Of a stretch of DNA of 64,000 nucleotides, positions 1 to 11,898 are shown piece after piece. The notes under the pieces were generated by a model, which saw nothing but the letters and a program-made list of their open reading frames with translations, did no database searches and had not been told where the DNA came from. The position numbers and the translations under genes are program-made. Within the stretch, counting starts at the first letter, position 1. Each line of letters starts with the position of its first letter. Source of the DNA: Cyanoderma ruficeps (taxonomy: Eukaryota > Chordata > Aves > Passeriformes > Timaliidae); NCBI GenBank assembly GCA_008694505.1, contig VZDJ01000116.1:16020781-16084780 (forward strand), given 5' to 3'.

Positions 1-111
1 TTGAAATGGCATTTTAAATATATGTAGCAAATAAAAGCAAAATCATATTACAAATATACAGGATTTTCTTGATTTGAGTAAGTAGCATGTGTGGATTTTT
101 TTACTTAGGAA

Positions 112-141
112 GAATATTGCATTTTGTTCCATGCAATATTC
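112..141. repeat. Perfect 11-bp inverted repeat (hairpin)
   Basis: GAATATTGCAT (112-122) and ATGCAATATTC (131-141) are exact reverse complements around an 8-nt loop. The stem is A+T-rich and too short for a microRNA precursor. Confidence 0.9.
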
Positions 142-3021
142 AGCCAAAGTTGACTTTTTTTTTACTGTTTACTCATGTTCCATTAACAGCAGCCTTTCTT
201 GCTGAAATCACAGAAACCAGAAGGCAATTAATTTTTGAGCTAGTGAGGTCAGTTTTGATAAGCACTTGGCAAGCTCTTTTAAGAGCAATACTGTGGCTTT
301 CTGAGAGCACAAACAGTAAAAGGCATTACATTCCATAACTTCTGCCTGCAGAAAGCAAAGAAATGTTTTCTGTATAAACCATACATGCAACACAGTGTAC
401 AGGATGCTTACAGGAAGGAGATGAAGACAGGTATAAGCAATTATAAAAAATCCCCTTGGTAGATTCTGAATTAGAGTTTGATTTGTATGTACTTGGTTTT
501 CAACCTTGACCCAAATATTCCTTCTCACCAATTTTTTTTTAATTACTGCAATTACATAAGGATTTTAAGTGATCATTCAGCGAAGAAAAATGTTAAAATT
601 GATCTGGATGTATTTTTTGTTTTAGAATTAGTTTTCTGATTCCTATACTACATTGTGCAGATTCCTTATTTTTCTACTGATACATGAGAACACTAAAGTA
701 ATCAAATGGAAGACTAAAGGTTGCAGTTTGACAAATCCAGTTACTGCTTTCATGGGAACACATCCAATTAGCTGGAAAATGAAGGCAATCTCTTTAGAGT
801 TCACTACGAAGTCGTCTTCTATCAGACAAAGAATATATTGTTGCGCAAGTATATGATGAAAAATCATATTGGAATGAAAATATTTCTTAAATGCTTATCA
901 AGGATATTAAGTAGGGAACAGCTGAGATAATACTGAGGCTACAATACAGTGCAATAATTTCATATCAGCATTATTCTTTATGTTCTCCTAATAAAAGCTA
1001 CTTGGGAAATCTAAAAATGTAAGTTTAAAATACAAATACATATGCATCTATCTATCTTTCTATCAGAAGACATAAAGAGGAACCTACACAGAACTCTTGG
1101 CTTTACTTTTGTCTAGGCAAAGTCTGAACACATATGGAAGAATTCCATCACAATGTGGGGCATAATCTGGATAGCAAAAGCAGATTTTGTCTATACTAAT
1201 CAATACAAGTGCATATTTCTCTAAGATTGGCACACACTACAATCTTATTTTTACTAAAATGAAAGAATAAACACTATTTTCTTTTTTGAAGTTCACTATC
1301 TTGAAGTTTACTTCAGTAAGTGTTATTTTCATAAAAGACATATCAGTGGCTGAAATTTCTGTATTGTAAAACATGTTTTCCAAAAAAAGAAAAAATTAGC
1401 AAAAAGAAAAGGCAACTATCTACACTTTCCCTCAGACTAATATCTGTTACATGAAACACAATTCAGTTCATAATGTACAAAGCTGGTGCTCCTTTTCAGG
1501 AGTACCACATTTAACTTACTAATGCTGACTTACAAACAAGATGTTAGAGAAAAGAACTCTTCTATGTTAAATAACCAAATGCCATAAATTCAGTGATTCA
1601 TAAATTATCAATTTCCATTAATTTTGTGTGGACCTTTTTGAGTAAACCATGGAAATAATTCAGCCTATCATTCAAATACAAATTACAACAGTTCTCCAAA
1701 TCATTCACAGAAAACATTCTGACAGCCTGTGGCGTGTCTGTCTGAGTTGCCAAAGCCATTTCTACCGCAGTTGTCCACGTTACATCAGGTTCTGCTTTTC
1801 TCAGCATCATTTATACTTTACACAGGAAATAAAAGCATGTGAATGTATAGTCTTAAAGTAATTACTGCACTCAGTATTCAACAGGAGTTTACAGTATTTA
1901 CTCCCTGTGCCCTATTGTCTTCTTCCCAAAAGTTGCACACTGAAGGTAGGAAGATATTCTCTTGTTTGCCATGGAACTACACAGATTTGTACCAAATATG
2001 GCAGCCCAGCAATTAAAGGATTCTCTGTCTCTAGACTGCTCCCAGTGTTACTTGTTCATATCAGCAATGGGGTTTTTTTGAGATTTGGCATGACAAAACT
2101 CAACATTGCCAATTCTACCGTGCTGAAGAGTCTTTTCTTCTCTTTTCCAATGAGTGATGAGCTCCTCTCCCTTGATTCCTTTCTCCTGCTGACCTAAAGG
2201 CTCCACCTGTGCAGTCTGTGGATGTGTAGCCCATGACTTGCACAGGTTTCCTGGTTTTCCCACAAGAGGTCAGGGTTGTGTTATTAGAGTGCACGGCCAA
2301 AGCAACAATTAGCACTCAATTTTTTTTTATTGTATTCTAATGTTATCCCTGTACACGGAGGCAACAAGAAAGCTTCAAACCTAATGTTATTTCTATTAAA
2401 AATGTAAATGCTACTGTGCCTTCATCATTATTATGCAACTGGCTCTCTACCCCAACACACTAGAACTGAGAGGCTGGTGTTAGAAAACTACAGTATGATC
2501 AGAGGGAGAAACCTTGTGCAGTGCTTCCAGCGCACAGTGGTTCAAGGCTACCACACAGCAGAAAAGCAGAGGATTTGTAAAATTCTTTTTCTGTGGATTT
2601 GCATTCCTTCTCCTTCTCATCTACATCTTCCCATTCCACTAAAATAATCCCTGCTTTCTCATAGGTTTTCTCCTAAGACAGCACACATGATGGCTAGGAA
2701 AATGCCTGGCATGTGCTGATGGCCTAGTTAGACAGTGCATGGACATTTGGAAGCTGTCACTCGGAAAATTGTAATTTAAAAAGGGTTCATCTCACTTTTC
2801 CTTAGGCTGAGTACAACTAAGGAGGGTTTGTAAGTCCTTGTTAATTAAAAGAAAAATTCCCAGCTGTAGAATCCTAGTAACTTAGATGTTTTTACCCTCT
2901 AAAATGTAGTTTAAAAATCAGCCAGCACTTCTGAAAGTACTACGAGAATCTTTTCCAAGTCAGAATTGCAAGAAGGATGGACAGGGAATATACTGTGTAA
3001 GATCTTGTTTCCTTAGAAAAA

Positions 3022-3042
3022 ATAAAATAATAATAATAATAA
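3022..3042. repeat. (TAA)n microsatellite
   Basis: Consecutive TAA/ATA units run into an A8 stretch. It is short and has no associated element. Confidence 0.85.
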
Positions 3043-3335
3043 AAAAAAGAAATCAAGCAAACTCAAGGTTGATGATATGGAAAATGACAAATTCTAAAGT
3101 ATGACAAAGTTTCCTTTCTAATAATGTATTTTATAGGGCTGATTTATGATAAAAGTAAACTAAACCAAAAAAACCTAGTGTAGTACAAACCATTGTTCAC
3201 ACACATCTTTGATGTTATTTCAGATTAATCTCTATAGTGATATATCATCAGCTTAGTCATTAATTAGGCATGTTTTTTACCTTTGCAGGTGTACTTGTTA
3301 GAACACTTACTGGAGGGCAAACTGATGATTTTAAA

Positions 3336-3394
3336 TGGGAAAAGGTAAAAAAGAAAAGAAAACAGAAGAAAGAAGGGAAAGAAGAAGAAAAAGG
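3336..3394 (-). repeat. Purine-rich tract (polypyrimidine in the transcript)
   Basis: About 59 nt of almost pure A/G on the plus strand, including gaagaaagaagggaaagaag, gives a CU-rich tract in the minus-strand transcript. It lies about 155-212 nt downstream of the donor of the exon at 3549. Such tracts can bind PTB-type splicing regulators. Simple low-complexity sequence is an equally good explanation. Confidence 0.7.
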
Positions 3395-3548
3395 CATGGT
3401 AAATGTAAAAAGCAGAGCGTGTGATTTTCTATTTTACACCCAGTGCCCTTATTTGATTATTGCTTGGTGGCATATTTGAGTTGCCCAAGGATAGAAATGT
3501 CGATACAAACACAATTTTCAGAATAATTCAAATGGAATTAATACTTAC

Positions 3549-3620
3549 AGGCGCTTCAGTTCTGAAAGCCCATAGAAGGCCCCTGGCTCAATTGTGCTGA
3601 TCAAATTATTCTTCAGATCT
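3549..3620 (-). CDS. ADGRA3: ADGRA3 internal exon encoding a leucine-rich repeat (second of the two in this window)
   Basis: This 72-bp exon encodes one extracellular LRR of an adhesion G-protein-coupled receptor of subfamily A. Read on the minus strand it starts with the third base of a leucine codon, followed by DLKNNLIS, TIEPGAFYGL and SELKR, and it ends with the first two bases (CT) of another leucine codon, so it is phase 2 at both ends. The acceptor is a pyrimidine-rich stretch ending ctctctag; the donor is CT followed by gtaagtat. The NN-I-----PGAF-GL--LKRL pattern is the LRR of ADGRA2/ADGRA3. From memory of the family, ADGRA3 has a near-identical segment at this place. Its leading A completes a CTA codon with the CT left by the exon at 56048-56119. 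Being symmetric, it could be skipped without a frameshift, at the cost of one LRR. ADGRA2 is the main alternative; its SELKRL-like end is also similar. Confidence 0.9.
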
Positions 3621-3655
3621 CTAGAGAGACATAACAGGAGGAGCAGTTAATTATC
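3621..3655 (-). promoter_or_regulatory. Splice acceptor and putative branch point of the exon at 3549-3620
   Basis: On the minus strand the intron ends with a pyrimidine-rich run (gctcctcctgttatgtctct) followed by ctag. A TTAAC branch-like motif lies at 3650-3646, putting its branch adenosine (3647) 26 nt upstream of the terminal intron base. The distance and tract are normal for a U2-type acceptor. The branch assignment is inferred. Confidence 0.75.
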
Positions 3656-6600
3656 ATTTTACCTACTTTATCACTGTTATACATGTGGACTATGAAATGC
3701 AATGCAATTCCAACCTTTATCTATCTTAGCTAAAACTAAGAATTTCTTTTAAATAGTAGCATCAAAAACAGTAAGTACATCATCTGCACTTTATAAAAAA
3801 GTATTTTTCCAGGTAAGATGGTTAAGATTAGATGTTTTAAAATAATCCGCTCATTTTAATTCTTCTTTTCCTATTTATACTTTTCAAAACAAGCTTACCA
3901 GCCATTCTCGCCCGAGGAAAAAAATGTTTTAATCAAAGAGTGAATGAAATAATTAGTCAGCAAAGCAAGAGCCTTTTAGCTTGCTTATTCATTGCGCTGT
4001 GCACTTTGCACTTAATAAATTTCTTGTTTCCACCTAATGTAGGCAAAGCAGTTGGCATGTGAGACAAACAGGCAGGTCAGGTTTCTGTCCCGAAATTCAG
4101 GCAGTTTCTTATATTTGGCAGATTGGCGCTTCATTTTGCCCTTGCTGACAATCCAGAGGACTGGCTGTTTCACACATAAAGAATATTTCACTGGCATTAG
4201 TAATCTTGTCTGCTCTTGACACAGAGCTTGGGGCCATGACACGGCTCTCAGCTCAGTCCCCACAGAGATTTACTACTGAACTGTCTCAAAGACTTTTGTG
4301 ATGCGAACCCTGAGGAAGTGCCTTCAGTGCAACCAGATAAGCAGGCCTAAGAGACAAATGCTGTAAATTCTTGTAGGCAGTGTTCATCTTCTGACAATTT
4401 GCAATTCACAGGGAGCAACTGGTGCTCACTAATTTCAGTGCTGTTTCTCAGATTGGCCACTTCCAGAAATTAGAACACATACACTGCTTGACTCTGCCAA
4501 AGCATGGAGGGATCAACAGCCACAGGAATAATCTTATTTACAACTTTTTATTTTACTACAGATAAAATGCACACTAGCTGAAAGCTTGAGTCCACTACCT
4601 GTGATCAACCTGAATAGGGCAAGATTTTACCCCAAATGTTTATTTCACAGAAGGATATATTTTATTTTCAAAGCCAAAATCGTAAGTATTTCTATGCTTT
4701 TCCTAGTCATTTTTGTAGAGCTCTTGAATACAGTTCCAAAAACTTGTGTCTCACACCCATTTCATTATAGCAATATCGTCGATGAATGATTTGTCCCTAA
4801 CTAAGATCTGAGTCAGACTCTTACAGCCAAGTTCAGCTTTCAGCCTGCAACACTAGCAGTCTTTAAGAAGTCTTTAAGAACTGGAAGAAGCTTTAGGGGT
4901 TTTTTTTAATATTTTATGGTCAAACATTTTCATCTTAAGTGTCCTGGAATCAGCAGCAGCTACTAGATTTATCTTTCTTTGTCTTAATTTGCTCAAGAAG
5001 TTCTGACCATTTCTTTAACTGTGAGTTTTCCACACCTTATAATAAATAACACTGTTTAAACAAAAGTTCTGCACCCTCTTCTCAAGAGTCAACTTGCAAG
5101 GACAAGTCTTTGGCTGGCAAAAGTTAATCTACACGAGTGTTTATTTCTTTGATTATTCAGGGTTTTTGCTCTGTGGGTGTGTCAAAGCCTCTTTTTTTTA
5201 ACATTCAAATGTTCAATACTAAATATTTGTGCCTACTCCTTTTGCTTGTATGTTAAATATGTAACTACTCAAGTCAAAGAAGTTCTTTAGCTTGCAGAAG
5301 TCTGAAAAATAAAAAAGTCTGAAAATCCTGTTTTCATCATGAAACAGCTGTATTCTTATAACTCAAAGCAAAAACCTATCTCAAGCTTTACAGTGGGGCA
5401 CATTTGCAAACAACTTAAGAGGCGCAGTTCCTATGCAAATATGAGCATTTTAGGCAGGGGAAACTGCCAGTTTTAATAATTTTTATATCAATTACACACA
5501 TTCTGTGTTAACTCACAACTCCTCTATGTTCTGCAAGTTGCATTCAGGCAAAGTGATCAGCTCTTGTAGCCAACAGTGGTAAGAGCTCAGAACAAATATA
5601 AAACAGGCAGGGTTAAGTGGAAAACTGTTCACAGGTGAGTTTTAATGGCAGTCAAAATAACCAAGTAGACAAAAGGCCTTCAATTTACTGAAATCTTCTA
5701 TGTTCTAGTAATGGAAACTCTGGCCTGTTTCCCCATAACTTGTAACCACATAGGAAAATCCAGCATAATCCTCAACTATCACCTACAGGAAGAAAAAAGG
5801 TCATTTAATGTTAGTAGAAGGTAGACCATTACATGGAAAAGTGTCCATCACTTACACTGTCACAAACAAGACACCTGGTCTCCTTATTTTGGAAATTACA
5901 CTTAAATTAGGTAAGTCATTTTAGAAGGATATTCTCAGAAAACTGTAGATGATTACACTGACCACAATTCTGGCACTTTCTTAGTAATTGGTATTATTGC
6001 ATAATGTTTCCATATAATTCTGGCCTAACAAAATAGGTGTTTTCTTCCTTGTCATCCTTGAACACATCTTTTATTATGATTAAAATTAATAAACAAAATT
6101 ATCAAAAACGTTAAACACTTTAAATTCTTACTTCTACATGAGGGGATTCCATTTGCTTTCCACCCGCTTTTATTTTTTACTAAATTACTATAATTAAAAT
6201 ATTAAATTAGCTTCTCCCATATTCTGATTTAGGAAAAAGCCTGTCATACTGAACCCTTATAGCAATTAGAATTAAGTCACACTGAGCTAAATAAAGAAAC
6301 CAGAGTAAATTTGGTTGTATGTTTACATTTTTTCCTCAAGAGTTATTGCTGAGGTTTGGCAAAAGGTCGTGATCCAAGACAAGCCAAACAGCAGCCCTGG
6401 CTGGGCCACACACATGCACATATACCAGACAAGTGATTTTATCACCAACCAGAAGCAAGAGAGAAGGGAAAGAACCCCACTATCATAATATTGAATGACC
6501 ACAGCGTGACCCAGTTGAAGTCCAAAAAGAAAGCATTTTATAACTAACACTTATGGTTTTCCATCATTTCTGATGCAGGACTCTAACTTTAAAGTATCTA

Positions 6601-8589
6601 TTTTGAATCTGAATGACGTGTCATTAGTGGTGTGGGAGTGTAGACCTGAAAATAAATCAAAACCAAGTGCCATGTACAAGTACAGATAGAAGGAAGCTAC
6701 ATGAAGTTAGCTATAGTCATAAAAACTGCAGCACTTATATCCAGGCTGCGGAGCTGCACAAAACCAAAATGGGACAATACTTCTTGAACTAGATTTCCTC
6801 TAATATAATTAGAGTCTCTAGATAAACTTCCTGTATGACACTCTGATCTTAACTTGAACTAAATAGGTATAAGAACAATACAGAATGGACTGTGTTTTCA
6901 TTAAAAAGCAATCTCAAATGGTTACAGAGGAGACTTTCCACCTGCAGGTCTGAACTTACATAAATTACATACAGTAACCATTAAGCACTGTCTTCTTATT
7001 TGTAGGCATTTGCAAATAACAGGCCCACAGGTAAATACAATCAAGGATTCCTTTACTAAGAACCACAGGCTGCTGGAAGTTTATCATCTTACGCATTAAG
7101 CTTTCAGCTGACTTTTACTTACTGCAAACATCTAAGAGAAACTTTAAGAAAAATAGCTGACTTGAGGAGGGGGAATTTATGTCTGAAGTATTCACTTCCT
7201 GATGGCTTAGCTGAGAGAACAGGCTACTAATGGGACTTCATAAGAACATTAATAACTACTCCAGGCCTCTCAGCTATTGACATCTTCTATGGCCAAATCC
7301 CCGATTATCTAAATGTATCCCTGAGGTTCTTGATGCTTCAAGGTCACAGTATGCACTTACACACTATAGAACATAGTGGGGAAAAGTTCAGTAAAGTATA
7401 GACAGTCCACTAACAAAAGAATCTATCTTAAACTGTATTCCGGTGTTTTGTAGCAACATCTTTGCCTTCAGACATTGCATATTCTTCCTCCAACTTACAA
7501 TGTAAGTACTGTAGATATTTTGAATACATATTCATAACAAGAATATTCAACTAATTCCAGCACTTTGTTCGAATTTCTGACATTGATACATCTTTCATAA
7601 AAAATTATAGGTTGTACCAAGAGGACATCTGTGTTTAGAAAGCTGTCATTATGGTGCTGCAAACTTTCCAAAAAAGCTCTGAGAAGAGCAATCAGTTGTT
7701 GAGCAGATGCCAAATACCAATGAAATATGACTGACTTTCCACATTTTGCATACTACTATGAAACAACAACAGCCAAAAAAAAAATTAAGGTCACATCTTC
7801 CACTTCTTTCTCATGTGAAATATTACAGCTAAACTAAATGTCATCTTTGCCCCAGAAATGAATGCAGACTTGAAATCTTTGAAGAAAAGATCATGGTCAC
7901 TGCAGTAGGAAAGAAGCAGAGCCAGTGATGAAAGGCAAGAGTGAGCACCTATTCTGCCATCATGACAGTGACATCAGGGTTGGCACTCCTGAATACAAGA
8001 AACAAAAATTAAGCTGATATTGAAAAAATGTGTTTTGAAGATATTTCAAAGGTACTCATCTATACAGGAGACAGTAAGTTGCTGTACTTTTGCAGCATAG
8101 ATATAAACAAAACTTATTTTCATCTCCATTGCTGATAAATTTATTTTTGGCCAAGCATATTTTATGAAACAGGCAGGTTAAGTACTATCAATTACCTGGT
8201 ACCATCATCAGTAACTAAATTAACTAAGGTGCTCCCATGGAACTCCAGAGCTCATTTGTTGTCTTTATTTTTTGTATTTTTTTTTTAATGATGAGAGAGG
8301 ATATTTAACCTACTTTCCAGAAGCAGAAAAGTTATGGTTCCATCTCAGTTGAGTTCCAAGAGATAAAGACGAAACTCTTCTCAGTTAGAAACACCAGATA
8401 ATGAACACAAACATGCACACAAATATGGACAATAATTGTCCAATAATGGTCTGCCTTTCCAGACACAGAGGCTATAAGTCTTTTGTTTGCTTAGTATGTT
8501 GATGATGAATTTTCCTTTAATTTCCCCTTTTTAATCCAAGCCATTACTGGTTGGATTCCCTAAAACAATAAACCCTAAGGACTGGACAA

Positions 8590-8840
8590 AAAATGACTGC
8601 TGTCCGCTCAAGGTGCTAATGAATGATTGGAGGTTTCAGACCCATCACTTGATGGCAATTACGACATGCAGAACAACAGAAAGGTCATCACACTTTGGTT
8701 TTTAATTTAAGGCTGATGACTCATTCACATCAAATGTGCTGTGGTAATTTGGCAGCTATTCATTATTTAACAACATGCCTAAAAGTGTAAAACAAAGTGC
8801 TAATAATGGCAGCCTAAACAAAACAGAGACAGGCTCTATG
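8590..8840. other. Candidate regulatory segment (unproven)
   Basis: This low-CpG, non-repetitive segment contains an AP-1/Maf-like TGACTCA (8717-8723) next to TAAT-type homeodomain cores and several ACAAAG/ACAAAA SOX-like motifs. It has no open frame and no simple repeat. It looks like a typical intronic enhancer or conserved non-coding element, but I cannot test conservation. Confidence 0.2.
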
Positions 8841-9611
8841 GTAGTTTGCTTGCTCAAAGAATCCCACAGAATGTTGTAAGTTATTTCATTTTCACAGTAA
8901 TAGTCATAGAGCAAAAATGTAAGACTTGGTATTCGAACTGAAGGAGCAGCATGTCAAGTCAGAAAAAAATGATTAAAAAGCTTGGTAAAACAAGATAGAC
9001 TTGCAGTACAAATTTGCTGATGTATTTTTATAAATGTATATGATAGAAAATAACATTTTAAAAGATTAATTAAGGCAGTTTCATTCTAAATATAGCATTG
9101 ACCAACCAGAATAAAGGTACAAATATGTTTGGCAGCAGCCTCGACTTTCAGCATTTTTGTTATTGATAGCTCAAAACTAAATGCATTTTCAAATAAAGAA
9201 AAATCATCTATGCTTTCCAGATTCTTCCACTTTGGCATATTTTTAAGAAATAAAAATTCAGCATTCCAAACATATGCAACTGTTCCTATATGCTTCCTTT
9301 TCTATGCCACATACCCAGACATATGTCGTTAAGATCACATTAGGCACAGAAGCAGATGCTTGGCACTTGTAACCTGGGGACTGAAGACAGAGTGGCTGTG
9401 CCACCCAGCCCCCAAGGAGGGGTCCCTTGGATCAGCTCTATGGGGCTAAAATAAGACTGAAGGGTCAGAAGAAATAAATGCTGAGAGCAGATAAAGTGGG
9501 TTTCAGTGTCCCCAGCTCTGCAGTGCCAGCAGAAAACGCCTCCCTGCTGGCAACAAGGCCTTGGTGCACAGTGAGAGATGTGGCATTATGCTGATTACAA
9601 TGGCAGAGGTT

Positions 9612-9639
9612 GTGTCTCTCCATAACTGTGGAGAGACAC
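9612..9639. repeat. Perfect 10-bp inverted repeat (hairpin)
   Basis: GTGTCTCTCC (9612-9621) and GGAGAGACAC (9630-9639) pair exactly around an 8-nt loop. The stem extends outward by one G-T and one A-T pair. It sits in a locally G+C-rich segment (about 9360-9650) in which I recognise no known repeat. Confidence 0.9.
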
Positions 9640-11880
9640 GAGGAACACAGAAACCTTTGGTAGCTGCAAACAGCCAGAGGCTTCCTTAAATTCTACACCT
9701 ACTGGGACTTTTCTCTGTATTCATGCCTTGAAGGCAGTTCAGCACGGGTTACATTGCTTGACATGTGCCCCTCTCCTCTTGAAAAAAGGCTAATCATTGG
9801 GGGAAGAAAGAAAAAAGAAGAAAAATAAATGAGTTCAGAGATTAATTCCAGCCTGTGAGAAAACTGTAAAGAAAATGAAAAAGTAGGGGGGGAAAGTATC
9901 CTCAACTTTTTTACTTTTTCTTTTTTTTTTAATTCTTACACAAAATACATGGATCAACTAAAATGTAAAACAGACACGTAGAAAGTGGGTAAAACATACT
10001 TTCTACTGAGAAAGATTCCTGCTCCAGTTGTAGGAGTCTAATTCCACATTCTAAGACTATGCAGCTTTGGCTGTTACAGATTCCCAGCAATGTGTGTTCA
10101 ACATTCCTAGGTCAAATTTCAAATTCTGGAATCATAGCACAAAAACCCCATGAAATACTGGAAACTTATCCAGAATTTTCAAAAGTGTATCTGAATTATT
10201 CTTTCATAATAAACTATGGAGATTTAAATTTCTATACGAAATTATCAGAGGTATCAGCATAATGAAAATGTGTTTTGTTAGACATGAGAACCTTAAAATA
10301 TACATCCATCATATCATGGAGTTTTGGGTGGGGCTTTTTTAAAGGAAGTATTTGGTTCCTTTTCTGTTACTGTATCAAGATTGAGCTGGAAAACCGCAAG
10401 TGATTCTTTATTGAATTTCAATTTGAGCTTTCATGACTTAAAACATCCAAAGAAAAGAGGAATGGATTCTAGCCTGAGGTGTAAAGGAAAGATAAGTACC
10501 TGCAGATGGCACACAGATTAACCTAGGAGTACTTCTGAGCCAAAACTAAGATAGTTTATTATTACTCAGAGTACATCAAGAAAATAGGAATCATTTTTCC
10601 TACAACATTTATTTCATTGTTCTGTTTTCATAATAGAGAAGTAGAACACTTCACAAGGTGAATTAATTAAAAAAAAAATGTCAAGGAGCAACTCCATCTT
10701 TCTTCCTGCTTACTACTTCTACAGTTTCATCCAAAGAGTAAGAATCTTAATTAACAATATCACAAAGAATATAGACACTGACATAGATACTGAGCCCAAG
10801 ACCCTCACGATGGGAGATGGACAAGGCAACACTGAAATAATCCGCATCCATCTCCAGGAGCCATCACACTCAATGTTATTCTTCTTATTTACCTGGGAAT
10901 ACAGCAATGCCCAGATACATGCCAGCATCATATAAAAAAGGAAGACCTTTCCAGAAAAGGAGGGGGGAAACAAATACAGAGACCATTTGAACACCTAATT
11001 TAGTCAGTGTTAGAGGCAACTTTAATTACACAGAAATCCTGTCAATTTAAACTGCCAGTAAGTAGTTTAAGGATAACAGGAAAGAATTGCCTAGAAGCAG
11101 TTTAACTCAGAGGAATTAAATCTTGCTGGAAGACTGGTCTGAGAATCCTTCCCCAGAAGGCCCTATTTTATACCAACTGGGCCTTTGCTAATAACTTAGA
11201 CAAATTTATTTTTTCAAATATCAACCATGAGTGCTAATGAGAAGGCATGCAGAATTGTCTTCTGCAGAAATGAGGGTTAATGTGAACCCCTTGCAGCACC
11301 TCTGCAGAACTTCCTTAGTATTTTCAGTGCACAGTTTATAAATTTGCACTTTTCTGCAGGTAAATGACAGAAATTTTAAAATACTTTTTTCTAAGACTTC
11401 ATGTAAAATACAGATAAGCAAACTACAAGACTGAAAAATAAGACCAGAGGTTCTAATGTGAATGTATAATTTCTAATCATTCTTTAAACTCATTGCCATA
11501 TACTTTAGATTGCATACGATGTATATGTTGAGATTTTTAAGTAAAAATTATTTTAAAGAAACTAAAAAAATTTATTTCTTCTATCTCAGAACTGCCAATA
11601 TTAATTTCAAGCCAAAATATACTCTATTACAAATAATAATAAGATGGCACATACTTAACAATCTGCCTCTGTTGCTCCCACTTGAAATGCCCTTTTTCAA
11701 TGATTTTCCAGTCTTGTTTCATCACTAGTGTTTCAGGTAGAACTGTAGGGTTTTAAATAAATTTTCTTTTTCTTATATAAAAGTTTCAGTTATTAAGCCT
11801 TAGGATATGCAAAGATTATTGAAAAACTTAACAAAAATCAGCACAGACATAATAACACACAATAGTAGCTGAGGTCACAG

Positions 11881-11898
11881 GAACACCTACAGGTGTTC
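11881..11898. repeat. Palindrome with 8-bp arms and 2-bp centre
   Basis: GAACACCT (11881-11888) and AGGTGTTC (11891-11898) are exact reverse complements. The arms resemble paired T-box half-sites (core CACCT/AGGTG), and CAGGTG is also an E-box. Function is unproven. Confidence 0.85.

Larger units (their letters stand above)
1..3548 (-). other. ADGRA3: Partial intron of ADGRA3, downstream of the exon at 3549-3620
   Basis: This is the 5' part of the next intron on the minus strand, beginning with the gtaagtat donor at 3548 and running off the left edge. The next LRR exon expected in the gene was searched for by its expected DL-NN-IGCL pattern and was not found. The stretch is A+T-rich. It holds a perfect hairpin (112-141), a short TAA repeat (3022-3042) and a purine-rich tract (3336-3394, pyrimidine-rich in the transcript). 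Reading frames here are short and have no recognisable product. Confidence 0.8.

Noticed and set aside
710..790. A minus-strand IGCV------GF--L--L pattern resembling the next ADGRA3 LRR exon, preceded by a good acceptor (ttcattttccag)
   Set aside because: The expected DL-NN start is missing, no GT donor sits at the right place, and splicing from the exon at 3549 (which ends in CT) would give an immediate stop codon (C-TAA in phase). The similarity is probably chance.
5540..5580. A tgtagccaacagtgg string matching part of the old repeat at 23665-23800
   Set aside because: The shared string is only about 15 bases and the flanks do not match the repeat.
8861..8885. An aatcccacagaatg string resembling the CR1 3' terminus
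   Set aside because: No further CR1 sequence follows on either side.
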